Below the pieces are notes generated by a model. The model was not told the DNA's origin. It did no database searches and saw only the letters and a program-made list of their open reading frames with translations. This document shows, piece by piece, positions 11,986 through 20,753 of a stretch of 64,000 nucleotides of DNA; positions within the stretch are counted from its first letter, which is position 1, and every line of letters starts with the position of its first letter. Location of the stretch: assembly GCA_036426205.1 (NCBI GenBank), contig CM071570.1, positions 2,743,997 to 2,807,996 on the forward strand. The letters are read 5' to 3'. This stretch comes from Ascaphus truei. Lineage: Eukaryota; Chordata; Amphibia; Anura; Ascaphidae. A program made the position numbers and the translations under genes.

Positions 11986-12240
11986 TGTCCATCCCCCAAG
12001 CCAAGTGATTCACAACCTTTTTGTTGTGGAGGAACCCTTTAAGTATTTGTAACAGTTTCGGGGAACCCCTATCGGATGACATAGGTGCAGAACTAAATCA
12101 CAAAATAGACGTGTAAAGCCAGTGGGGGGATAAATATCATTAACTCATACTTTTGACTAAACAAATGGTATATATTTTGTAATTGATTTGTCCTAAACAT
12201 CCCCCCCTCCCCCGAATCTCACAAATCCCACCCACTGATT
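11986..12240. repeat. Probable dispersed-repeat fragment
   Basis: Contains TTCACAACCTTTTTGTTGTG followed by GGAGGAACCCTTT and a later GGGGAACCCC, the kind of half-palindromic 'GGAACCCTT' sequence seen in transposon ends. A related GGGGTTCC...GAACCCC pair occurs near 59400. No coding capacity; family not assignable by eye. Confidence 0.35.
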
Positions 12241-13490
12241 CAATCGAGCGCGCGCCACAGACGCGCGCCTGAGCCTCCCCGACGCGCGCCGGCGAACGGC
12301 GAACGCCGCCGAGCGCCCGCCGGCGGCGTCGGGCGCCGCGACGGCGAGGCCGCCTCCGGGGGACCGCGCGCCCCCGCGCCCGCCAGGCTGCGCGCCGCGC
12401 CCCCGCGCCGCCGCGAGAGCCGCGGCCAGGCGACCGGCGCCGCGAACAGCGCGCCGCCGGCGCCCGGCGAGGCCCCGCCCGCGGCCCCCGCCGGCTGGGC
12501 GCCAGCGCGCGCGCGACAGAGCCACACGGCGAGTAGCGGAGACCCGCCCGCGGGCCTGCGCTGCCGCGGTCCAATGCGGGCCCGCAGTGCGGGGCGACCC
12601 GCGCCCCCGTGCCGCAGCGCCAGCGGCCGCGCGAGCGCGCCGCGCCCGCAGTCGCGCGCCAAACCTCGCCCGCGCGCACAAGCGCGCGCCGCGACCCGCG
12701 CCCGCGCCCGCCCCGCCGGCGGGAGCAGCCGCGCGGGCCGGGCGCCCGCGACCGCGCGGCGCCGCGAAGCGCGAGCCGAGCCACAGAAGGCGCGGCCCCG
12801 CCCCCGCAGCGCGCAGAGAAAGCGTCGGACACGCGCCAGTAAGAAGGAGAGCACCTTACCTCTCCCACAAGGCGTGCTAGAGAGCAACAAAAGGCGAGCT
12901 GAAACCATCGACAGAAGAGGGAAGTTATCAGAGAGACAGATCACGCCCACGGAGAAGCAGGAGGTTCGCACGAACGGAGATGTCTGCAGATTGCAGAGCG
13001 ACCGTCGAGACCACGCCGAGGCTGCCGCGGGCCGTCGGCCGGGCGCGCTCTGCAAGGTCGACGCGACCGCCCTCCACTTCTCGCGCTAGCAACTTCCGAG
13101 CGGACCCCCCTCGCCGCGCCTCGTGAATCTGCGTCCCTACGTCTCCTACCCGACACAGCCCGGCGGGCGGCGGAAGTCGAGCCCGCGGCGGGCGAGCGAC
13201 CGCAAAGCGGAGCAAGCATGCCGCGAACGCCGCAACCCGAGCAAGCGAGCGGGAAGCGCCACCGCGCGCGCGGAGCAGCGTAGAGCAGACGAGCCCCCGG
13301 GGCCCCACGCCAGAAGGCGCGCGCACAGGCCGCGCAGGGCCGGCCGTCGGGCCGCGCCGGCCCCGCGCTGCGCGCCGCGCAGTCGCGCCGCCCGCGGAGG
13401 GCGCTCCGAGACCGCGCCCCCGCAGGCGCGCGAACCTGCGCCCCCGCGGCGTCGACAACGCGCAACCCCGGTAAGAAACTATCGACCTGA
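12240..13490. promoter_or_regulatory. 1.25 kb CpG-dense block, CpG-island-like
   Basis: Very high G+C with abundant CG dinucleotides (GCGCGCGCC and CCGCGCGC words throughout), in sharp contrast to both neighbours. Such density normally means an unmethylated CpG-island promoter or a young, undepleted repeat. The plus-strand edge carries CCCCGGTAAGAAA (about 13465-13478), which resembles a splice donor, so it could be a 5' exon, but no recognisable protein follows. Open frames of 160-270 codons on both strands are expected from the composition (Ala/Arg/Pro-rich) and I do not call them genes. Confidence 0.45.
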
Positions 13491-13665
13491 CGACGTTCAA
13501 AGGTGGAAGACCAAGCAGCGCGAGCCAAAACGTCATCATACCACAAGACACCCCAACAGACAGCACGCAGGGAGCTCACAATCACAACAAGACACATCAG
13601 GCAGGCGAGGATCCCAACACACATCAACCACGGAAAGTGGTGGACAAACAAACAAACCAACCACA
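13491..13665. other. Spacer, no gene seen
   Basis: A-rich, CACAACA-rich sequence joining the CpG block to the inverted minisatellite. No motif recognised. Confidence 0.4.
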
Positions 13666-14235
13666 ACTGAGAGTGGGTCAGGGAGAGTCTGAGAGTGTGG
13701 GCCTGAGAGTGGGTCAGGGAGAGTCTGAGAGTGTGGGTCAGGGAGAGTCTGAGAGTGTCTGTCTGAGAGTGGGTCAGGGAGAGTCTGAGAGTGTCTGAGA
13801 GTGGGTCAGGGAGAGTCTGAGAGTGTGGGTCTGAGAGTGTGGGTCTGAGAATGTGGGTCTGAGAGTGTGGGTCTGAGAGTGTGGGTCTGAGAGTGTGGGT
13901 CTGAGAGTGTGGGTCTGAGAGTGTGGGTTTGAGAGTGTGGGTCTGAGAGTGTGGGTCTGAGAGTGTGGGTCTGAGAGTCTGGGTCTGAGAGTGTGGGTCT
14001 GAGAGTGTGGGTCTGAGAGTGTGGGTCTGAGAGCCTGAGAGAGTGGGTCTGAGAGCCTGAGAGAGTGGGTCTAAGAGTCTGGGAGAGTGGGTCTGAGAGC
14101 CTGAGAGAGTGGGTCCAAGAGTCTGAGAGAGTGGATCCGAGAGTCTGGGAGAGTGGGTCCGAGAGTCTGGGAGAGTGGGTCAGAGAGTCTGGGAGAGTGG
14201 GTCAGAGAGTCTGGGAGAGTGGGTCAGAGAGTCTG
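13666..14235. repeat. GA-rich minisatellite, right (inverted) copy
   Basis: Copies of GTGTGGGTCTGAGA (14 bp) and GTGGGTCAGGGAGAGTCTGA, changing to GTGGGTCAGAGAGTCTGGGA towards the end. It is the reverse complement of the array at 3731-4197. Local sub-blocks of near-identical 14-mers around 13830-14020 show recent expansion. Confidence 0.92.
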
Positions 14236-14261
14236 ATTTCCCACCCCCCCCTGCACATTTC

Positions 14262-14305
14262 TCCCCGAGTGTGTGTGTGTACGTGTGTGTGTGTGTGTAT
14301 ACAGA
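14262..14305. repeat. TG microsatellite
   Basis: GTGTGTGTGTACGTGTGTGT followed by TATACAGACACC. As at the left array, a TG tract adjoins the minisatellite. Confidence 0.85.
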
Positions 14306-14439
14306 CACCAACCCACAGTCAGTCATAGTCACCCACCACCCAAGTGTCAGTCAGTCAGTCACCCAAAGAGAAGCATTTCCAGCCATCACATTAGGGGTGA
14401 GTTAATTAAATGTTTGATCAAATATAGCAGGCTAATTTT

Positions 14440-15117
14440 TAAGTTGATAATTTTGTATTATTTATTTATTTATTTATAAAATATTTTACCAGGAAGTAAT
14501 ACATTGAGAGTTACCTCTCGTTTTCAAGTATGTCCTGGGCACAGAGTTAAGACAAATAATACATGGTTATAAATACAGTTACATAAATGAGCAGGTTATA
14601 CATTATATACAAGACATTGCATGCACAGTTAAAGATTATATTATGGGCGTATGAAACAGTTACAGACCAGATTAAAATGTGAGACAGCCTTAGATGTGAA
14701 AGAACTTAAACTGGTGGTGGATGTAAGAGTCTCTGGTAGGTTGTTCCAGTTTTGGGGTGCACGGTAAGAGGAGGAGGAACGGCCGGATACTTTGTTGAGC
14801 CTTGGGACCATGAACAGTCTTTTGGAGTCTGATCTCAGGTGATAGGTGCTGCATGTGGTAGCGGTGAGGAGCTTGTTCAGGTAGCTGGGTAGCTTGCCCA
14901 GAAAGTATTTGAAGGCAAGACAGGAAAGGTGAACTTTGCGCCTAGACTCGAGTGATGACCAATCTAGTTCTTTGAGCATTTCGCAGTGATGTGTGTTATA
15001 TAGTTGCATTGGAGAAGAAAACGACAAATTGAATTGTAGAGGGTGTCAAGTTTGCTAAGGTGGGTTTGAGGTGCCGAGCTATATACTACAGTATGTCTCC
15101 ATAGTCAATAATTGTAT
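14440..15117 (-). pseudogene. L2/CR1-like LINE 3' part (RT C-terminus and tail)
   Basis: The minus-strand frame 15027-14641 encodes 128 residues. They include HCEMLKELDW, a FKYFLGKLPSYLNKLL segment, YHLRSDSKRL and YRAPQNWNNLPETL, then SSFTSKAVSHFNLV: the order (R-S, then W-N-x-L-P, then SSF-K) of the region after the reverse transcriptase palm in CR1/L2/Rex-type LINEs. The catalytic palm is missing, so the copy is 5' truncated. The 3' end is an ATAAATAAATAAATAA tract (about 14458-14476 read on minus). The same family recurs at 17421-17735 (plus) and 52277-52600 (minus). Exact clade is uncertain. Confidence 0.75.
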
Positions 15118-15626
15118 GGCCTGCAAATGATGTTATAAATATCCAAATGGTCCTTGGCAGAAAATCACTCCTGGTCTAGGCGTTGAGCCAAGCACCTGGA
15201 CAGTCTTGTTTGAACAACGCTCGCAAAGACACACAGATAATAACGTCTAAAACCCAACCGGGAATCTCTTTCTCTATTTCTCGTAACTTCTTATATGCTG
15301 AGTAAATTTTGGTTTATTACTTATGTCAGCGTTACAAACATTAAAGGTATTACAATCTAAAAACACTACATAAGCTTTATTTGAATATTGGTTAGCATAA
15401 AATACTTCCATTCCATATTTGTTTTTGCCACAGCTGAGTTTTAATTTCTCTAGAAAGCCCCAGGTATTTTTAAATAGTCTCAGAACAAACCTTGCCCACT
15501 CATACAGTACCTTCTTTGATATAGACAAAGTACTGATAATTATGTATCATTATAATTCTGGGCGTAGAGCCACAAGCATAGCCTGGGAAAACAAATCTTT
15601 ACGCTCAAACATGTATCACACGTACA
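15118..15626. other. AT-rich spacer with an unrecognised minus-strand open frame
   Basis: A minus-strand frame of 84 codons (15528-15274) contains YEWARFVLRLFKNTWGFLEK and ends SNKPKFTQHIRSYEK. I do not recognise it and see no start context, domain motif or continuation. It is more likely a transposon fragment than a host gene. Confidence 0.25.
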
Positions 15627-15630
15627 CCCA

Positions 15631-15651
15631 TATATATATATATATATATAT
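15631..15651. repeat. TA microsatellite
   Basis: About ten TA dinucleotides. Confidence 0.9.
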
Positions 15652-15729
15652 CAGAACAGACAAAATGGAGAACAGACAAAATGGACGACCAGTAACCCCA
15701 GACCCAGGCCCTCTTTCTTCGGTATAACC

Positions 15730-16084
15730 CTCCTGTCCATAATTATTTCACATTAGATTGCGCAATACAAAAAAATTAACTATGATGGAAAGAAAATATC
15801 TTGTAAAGGTTGATATAAAGGATAAGAAGGAGAATACGAATTTCCTTCCATTTATCACCCAATATAATAACGAATCCTATAACATTAAGAGTATCATTGG
15901 CAAACATTGGCCAACATTAAAACAAGATCAAGTCCGTGGTGAGTTTTTACCAGATAAACCACAATTTGTCTTTACTAAAGCGCCTAATTTGAAAGATAAA
16001 TTAGCATTGACTGCCTTCCGGAGTAATACTTGTACAAGCAAAGATTTAACATTTAAATGTAGCCATCTGACCCCTGGCTACTAA
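15730..16084 (+). pseudogene. Penelope-like element, linker segment before the GIY-YIG domain
   Basis: The plus-strand frame includes NFLPFITQYNNESYNIKSII, GKHWPTLKQD and FLPDKPQFVFTKAPNLKDKL followed by ALTAFR. The order 'FIxxY...KHW..L..D......P..VF.KA.NLK.KL' is typical of the segment between reverse transcriptase and endonuclease in Penelope-like retroelements, and parallels NVIFKKASNLKNKLAPSALR in the copy at 29410-30300. The frame is cut at about 16084, where LTR sequence starts; the matching GIY-YIG part resumes at about 16770. Confidence 0.75.
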
Positions 16085-16770
16085 ATTCCTCTGCCTAACA
16101 TACACATCCTGGTACCAGTGCAGGCAGTGTTAATCATTGCCCTTGCTGCAGTAAGTAACTCCCTAGTAGTTACAGGGGGGGGGGGGGGGGGGGCCAAGGC
16201 CGAGGTGCTGCCCACCTACCGGTGCTAAGACCCGGGACTCACCCCTGGTAATAAAAAAGGGGCTGCAGCTCAATTTAGTTGTCTTGTTCTTAAGCCAGGG
16301 ATCTGGTTCTGCCTGTTCTGTCCCATCCCTCGGGGGAGTGGGAGCTGATTCCCTTTATCCCATCAGGGGGTAAGTTAGATAAGGAGGGGCTCTTGGGGCC
16401 TCAAGCTCCTTGGGTTGGCTCCAAGGAACAATACGATAAGCCGTATGGTATGCTGGGACCTGATAAAGACCAGTTATTACTGCCTGAGTACGAGTTATTC
16501 AGGGGGAAGAAGAGCGTTTCCTACAGGGACTGCTCCTATCTATGACAGGCCCTGGAGGATGGAGGCGCTGCACCAAAGAGAAAGAAGATAATATCCAAAA
16601 GCCGGACCTGTTGATCCCCAATACCACAGGCGGACGCTCAGAGCTCCTCGGAACTTACAGGTGAGCAGCGCACAGCACCAGTTAGGAGACAAATCTTCTG
16701 TGGGAGGCGGGAAAAAGAGGTTACATAAAAAACATGAGACTTGGCTGGACCGTAATCCAAAAGGGTTTTT
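16085..16770 (+). mobile_element. LTR fragment plus leader, inserted in the Penelope-like element
   Basis: A G run at 16174-16192 is followed by LTR-like sequence that matches, in inverted orientation, the LTR at 17075-17285 (shared TCAGGGGGTAAG and CTCTTGGGGCCTCAAGC). A primer-binding-site-like TGGAGGCGCTGCACC lies at 16560-16574, and a splice-donor-like TTACAGGTGAGC at about 16655-16666. No gag or pol follows; Penelope-like sequence resumes at about 16770. Confidence 0.6.
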
Positions 16771-16950
16771 AAATAGGGTGCAGTGTCTGCAAGTTTGGCA
16801 TCGACAAAAGTATATATAAAAAATCCTATAAGATTACAGTAGAAGAATTAACTATCTTAAGTTTGAGCAACTATATTACGGAATATGATGTTTATTTATT
16901 AGTGTCCTTGCTGCCAACAATATGTTGGCCGCACTACAAGAAAACTTAAA
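16770..16950 (+). pseudogene. Penelope-like element, GIY-YIG endonuclease start (frameshifted)
   Basis: The frame reads SYKITVEELTILSLSNYITE then YDVYLLV. After a 2-nt loss the next frame reads PCCQQYVGRTTRKLKV. This is the 'vYLLxCPCxxQYVGRTTRKLK' start of the GIY-YIG nuclease domain of Penelope-like elements. It is the continuation of the segment at 15730-16084, separated by the LTR insertion, and is cut at about 16950 by a second, minus-strand LTR element. Non-functional. Confidence 0.75.
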
Positions 16951-18135
16951 GTTAGTGTAGCACCTGTTCCCACCCCTCCCCCCCACCAACAGGAGGTCTG
17001 AGGACTCCGCGGGTGTTGTGTGGGAGCAGCAACAGGACAGGCTTTTCCTCCTTAGGGTGCAGCGCCTCCATCCCATGAGGATCCTGGCAGAAGCAGGATG
17101 GTCCCCACAGGCAACTCTCTTCTCCAAATAACACACCACATATTTGGTACAACTGAGTCTTTATTCCATAGACAGATGGTTATCCTCCACAGTCCCTGGA
17201 GCAGACCCCAGAGGCTTGAGGCCCCAAGAGTCCCTCCTTAGCTCCCTTACCCCCTGACGGGGCGAGGGGAATCACTCCCACTCCACTGGAGAGAAGACCC
17301 ACATCGCTTAATTGGGAGTGGACACATTTTTCCATGACTTTGGATAGATTTGGGAGAAATAAGATTGGCCTGTAGTTTGAGATATTGTTTTTGTCCCCAC
17401 TTTTGAAGATTGGGAAGATTGGGCACCCCAAAACTGGAACAACCTACCAGAAACTCTCACATCGACCATCAGTTTAAGTTTTTTCAAATCTAAGGCTGTC
17501 TCACATTTTAATCTGGTCTGTAACTGTTTCATACGCCCATAATATTTATTATCTTTAACTGTGCATGCAATTTCTTGTGTATAATGTATACCCTGTTCAT
17601 TTATGTAACTGTATTTGTAACCATGTATTATTTGTCTTAACTCTGTGCCCAGGACATACTTGAAAACGAGAGATAACTCTCAATGTATTACTTCCTGGTA
17701 AAATATTTTATAAATAGAATTACTTAGCTCTTGATTTGTTACTGCTTGGGCTCCAGATAATTCCCTCTGGACCCTGCGAGAGTTCAGAGAATCCCTCCTA
17801 TGTAGTTCCAAGGTTATGGATAGGACATCCCTGCTTCAGCGCAATCTCACGTCCTTCCTTCCTCTTCCTGGGATTAAGACCCAGTCAGTCCAAAGCAGAC
17901 TGCACGACCACCGTAATGCGGGTCTAGGGACTGTGCCAGCTTCCTTAGCTGGGGAGAACTTTCTCTCTCCCCCCTTCTCTGGGGAAAAATAGTCTCTCTC
18001 AGAATGGCAGCTCTCTGTGTCTGCCTTAAAACACTTCCTTGTTCATTCAGGAGTCCAGCCTGATTAGCTGCAGCTGAAACTAGTTTCTCTAGGGAGATTA
18101 ACTCCCTGTAGGTGTAAAGCACTCTTGCTGTAACA
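16951..18135 (-). mobile_element. Minus-strand LTR element end (LTR plus leader), interrupted by a LINE
   Basis: Read on the minus strand it starts at about 18135 with TGTTACAGCAAGAGTGC and is interrupted by LINE sequence at 17286-17735. It resumes through CTCTTGGGGCCTCAAG and an AATAAAG polyadenylation-type signal near 17160, then reaches the primer-binding-like TGGAGGCGCTGCACC at 17070-17056. The leader down to about 16951 is homologous to those near 16.6, 18.7, 20.7 and 31.6 kb. No coding region remains. Confidence 0.6.
17286..17735 (+). mobile_element. LINE insertion with inverted 5' part
   Basis: Plus-strand 17421-17735 is the LINE 3' end: it encodes QNWNNLPETL and SSFTSK-like words shared with 14641-15027 and ends with the same 3' sequence (CAATGTATTACTTCCTGGTA, about 17681-17700). 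Immediately left, the minus strand (about 17430-17290) encodes PIFKSGDKNNISNYRPI and LPNLSKVMEKCVHSQL, the finger region of a LINE reverse transcriptase. Head-to-head joining of an upstream LINE segment with its 3' end is the product expected from twin priming. The insertion lies inside the minus-strand LTR. Confidence 0.65.
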
Positions 18136-18610
18136 CTTCAGCCTATACAGAGACAGTGATTGTATCACAATACATACAACTTAAAACTCTGAGACCCTTT
18201 GGACTAAATGTGGAATTTGATATAAATATATTTCACATTTAGAGTCATTTGCAATGATGTTTATTTGATCATTTCAAAGGCCAGTCTGCGTTCTGGCTGT
18301 GATGTCATGCCCCTCCGCTCAAACCACGCCCCCCTCCCGCTCCCTACAGACTGCATACCGCGGTCTGTGCCTCTCAGCGCGCTGCCTGCATGCAATGCGG
18401 GCGTGCTGACTGAGGGAGCGGGGCCTTAGCCTTAGGAGCATATGCTTGTACCCTTCATAAATCATCTCGCTGGGCCTGTTATGCCGCCAGTTTTGGCAAT
18501 GTAGTTATCACAGTATTCAGAAAGACACTGAAGACCTGCGATAGCTAAATGCCCAAAACTTGTTTTTCCCCCCCTCTTTGGGAGATTTCACAATTACACT
18601 GTGTGGTGTG
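18136..18610. other. Intergenic, one GC-rich sub-block
   Basis: No gene seen. 18290-18450 is a GC-richer block (GTGATGTCATGCCCCTCC, CATGCAATGCGGGCG) that resembles the GC-rich MITE type at 53534-53858 in composition, but terminal repeats could not be defined. Confidence 0.3.
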
Positions 18611-19175
18611 ATGCATACCTGCTGGTTTACAGTAGATCGGAGTCTCCTGCAGTGTTGTGGAGGACAGGCTTCTGAGGTAGTAACTGATTCTCTCTCACGG
18701 TGACAGCGCCTCCATCTCTTGCAGGCCCCAGGGATGTGGGGACAATCCCTGCAGGAGAATTTACTTTCCCACCCCCTGATAGATTGTAGTGTCAGACAGG
18801 AAGATATCTTTGAACAGGATCCCTTTATTTAGTACACTGCAGATGGAACAGCATACACAGCATACCTCACTTCGTGGGGCTTCACCCTCAGGATGTACCC
18901 TGGACTTACACTCCAGGCCAAGGGGCCCTGAAGCAGTCCTTGCTCTTCCCTTAGTTCCTGGTGCAGTAAGGGGTATAGTCTCCCATCAACTCCCCTAGGG
19001 GAGGGAATACAGATTGGCAGAGCCCTGCACAATTGTTAGGGTAGACCAGCCTCTCTCAAGCAGGTAGAGGCACTGACTAAATTTAGCAGTGCAACTCCTT
19101 AAATACAAGGGAAGTAGGTACCAGGTCTGAATCCAGTGAATGGACAAACACAGGCCTAGTCCCACCGCCTCCCCT
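18611..19175 (-). mobile_element. Minus-strand LTR plus leader fragment
   Basis: Minus-strand order: a possible LTR start near 19172 (TGACAGGGGAGGCGG), a TATTTAAGG box near 19110, an AATAAAG signal near 18825-18835, the primer-binding-like TGGAGGCGCTGTCACC at 18714-18699, and a leader ending in CAGCAGGTATGCATC near 18630-18613, which resembles a splice donor. Homologous to the leaders near 16.6, 17.0, 20.7 and 31.6 kb. No gag or pol. Confidence 0.55.
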
Positions 19176-19855
19176 GTCACTCTAGAAGTGTCTGTGAGTG
19201 GGGAAAACCCATGTTAAATCCTGGCAGGGTTACTTTTACCAGGATTTTCTGACACGGAGGGCAGACTTTGTAGCCAAGGAAACCAGCCTGGCTACACTGG
19301 CGAGGAGCAGCAATATGATATTTGACTCTCTCAAAAGTTGTAATCCGTGGATCTGCAGCAAAATGGGTGGGCCAGCTGCACAGAGCCGTCTCTCCCTGCA
19401 CATCTGTGATCAGCGATCGCAGGGTTTTAATAATTTTTTTAATACTAGTGTACGTGTGCAGGGGGTCTCCAGAGCAGAACCGCGTTCAATTCAGGTCCGG
19501 GGACCCCCTGCTTCCCGAGATACAGGCCCCGTTATGGGGTGGCGGTATCTCCTCCCGGGTGGGTGGTGGTGGAGGGTGGGTTAACCCCCTTAATTACTAT
19601 AGCGGTTACTAACCAGTAAGGTGATTAAGGGATTAGGGGACATTAAATTGTCTTTTTTTATTCTTCTGTATTGTTTGTAGCAACAGAGGACATGGATGGT
19701 GATGAGGATGGAATCATCGTGGCAGCCTGGCAGGGGTGAGTGCAAGATTTATTTACTTCATTTATGCTGCTTAATGTTGTATTTTAAATGGGCAAATGCG
19801 CTATTATCCATATCTGGATAATAGTAATTTTGACCATTATTGTACTGTATGTGTT
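19176..19855. other. Intergenic with a GC hairpin
   Basis: AGGGGGTC (19460-19467) and GACCCCCT (about 19502-19509) form the outer arms of a hairpin within a sequence that looks like a dispersed repeat. Near 19650-19740 a pyrimidine tract plus TTTGTAG, a ~55 nt frame containing ATGGATGGTGATGAGGATGG and a GGTGAGTG look exon-like, but nothing else supports an exon. Confidence 0.35.
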
Positions 19856-19857
19856 AG

Positions 19858-20622
19858 GGGGGGAGGGGGCAAACACCTTTATACTTTGATATCCGAACGT
19901 GAAAACCAATTTTTAAAAGTGGCTTAAGCTTCTTAGCGCTCACATGAGGATAATAAATAGTCTTCCAGACGGTGAGAGAATTTGCTTGTGTTACATCCTT
20001 TGGCGCACACTTAATGGTGGCGATGCGGCGAGTGGTTATAGCTGTATATTAAATCTGATAATACATCGTTGTACCGGTACGTATTATGCGTGGTGGAAAA
20101 GCGCCACATTTTCATTTTTAATGTCCTATTAAAACGCTCTACTATCGCTGCTTTAACTGTGTTATTAGCAATAAATTGTTTTATTCCATACTTTTTGAGC
20201 AGTAAATTAACATTCTTATTCAAGAACTCTGTTCCCCCGTCAGTTTGTAACTTTTGTGGCACACGGCCCTCTAAGAAAATCTCCTGCAACGCCGTGGCGA
20301 TACTAATCCTGGTTTTATTTGGCAACGCTCGCGCCCAAGCGCATTTTGACAAAATATCAATAACCGTCAGTATATAGCGGGTGCCGCCATTAATCTTGGC
20401 AAAATCGATCATTGATACGAGATCGGCCTGCCATTGAGAATCTATATTAGCCACGCAAATCATATTCCTTTTTAAATGTCTTCGCGCAGGTTTGTATAAT
20501 GAATAGATATCTTGATTTAAAAGATAATCGTTGACAGTTTCAGTTTTCATCCCGTACTTTTTTGCTTCTGTAACGGGTTTTCCCCCACCCAATCGCAGAT
20601 ATAGTGTGGGTGCGGAGAACAT
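19858..20622 (-). pseudogene. Polinton/Maverick-type integrase, truncated and frameshifted
   Basis: The minus-strand frame (20622-20011, 203 residues) is a retroviral-type DDE integrase core. It shows NDYLLNQDIYSLYKPARRH (about 31-49), WQADLVSMIDF with the first Asp (67), YILTVIDILSKCAWARAL (83-100), LQTDGGTEFLNKN with the second Asp (128), and VERFNRTLKMKMWRF with the Glu (162). The second Asp and the Glu are separated by 33 residues. The words 'QTDxGTEF', 'VERFNRTLK' and 'SYNHSPHR' are characteristic of integrases of Polinton/Maverick elements rather than of Gypsy or retroviruses. After position 20011 the frame shifts: a second frame down to about 19858 encodes KDVTQANSLTVWKTIYYP and FHVRISKYKG, the SH3/chromo-like C-terminal part expected next. 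The N-terminal zinc finger and all other Polinton genes (protein-primed polymerase, ATPase, protease, capsids) are absent here. Non-functional remnant of a virus-like DNA transposon. Confidence 0.8.
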
Positions 20623-20752
20623 ACAGTGTTACCAGGTGTGGTGCTTTACCTGTTAGGTTCACAGGAGGGCTGAGCTTCCGCCACGGGGAACCTGGGGCAA
20701 TTATATTAAGAGTAACTCTGTACTGGGTGCAGCGCCTCCACCTGCGATGGTT
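20611..20752 (-). mobile_element. LTR-leader fragment with primer-binding-like site
   Basis: On the minus strand TGGAGGCGCTGCACC lies at 20740-20726. It is followed by a leader ending CTAACAGGTAAAGC near 20662-20645, again donor-like. It sits between the truncated L1 reverse transcriptase and the Polinton integrase. The LTR itself is missing. Confidence 0.55.
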
Positions 20753-20753
20753 C

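Noticed and set aside
12140..13692. Ala/Arg/Pro-rich frames of 160-270 codons on both strands
   Set aside because: Expected in CpG-dense sequence with few A/T-containing stops; overlapping frames on both strands and no motif.
19650..19740. Exon-like segment with pyrimidine tract, AG, short frame and GGTGAGTG
   Set aside because: Only about 55 nt, in a repeat-rich region, with no second exon or recognised peptide.
20011..20622. Retroviral or Gypsy integrase
   Set aside because: No adjacent RT/RNase H in the same orientation and frame, and the motif wording fits Polinton integrases better.
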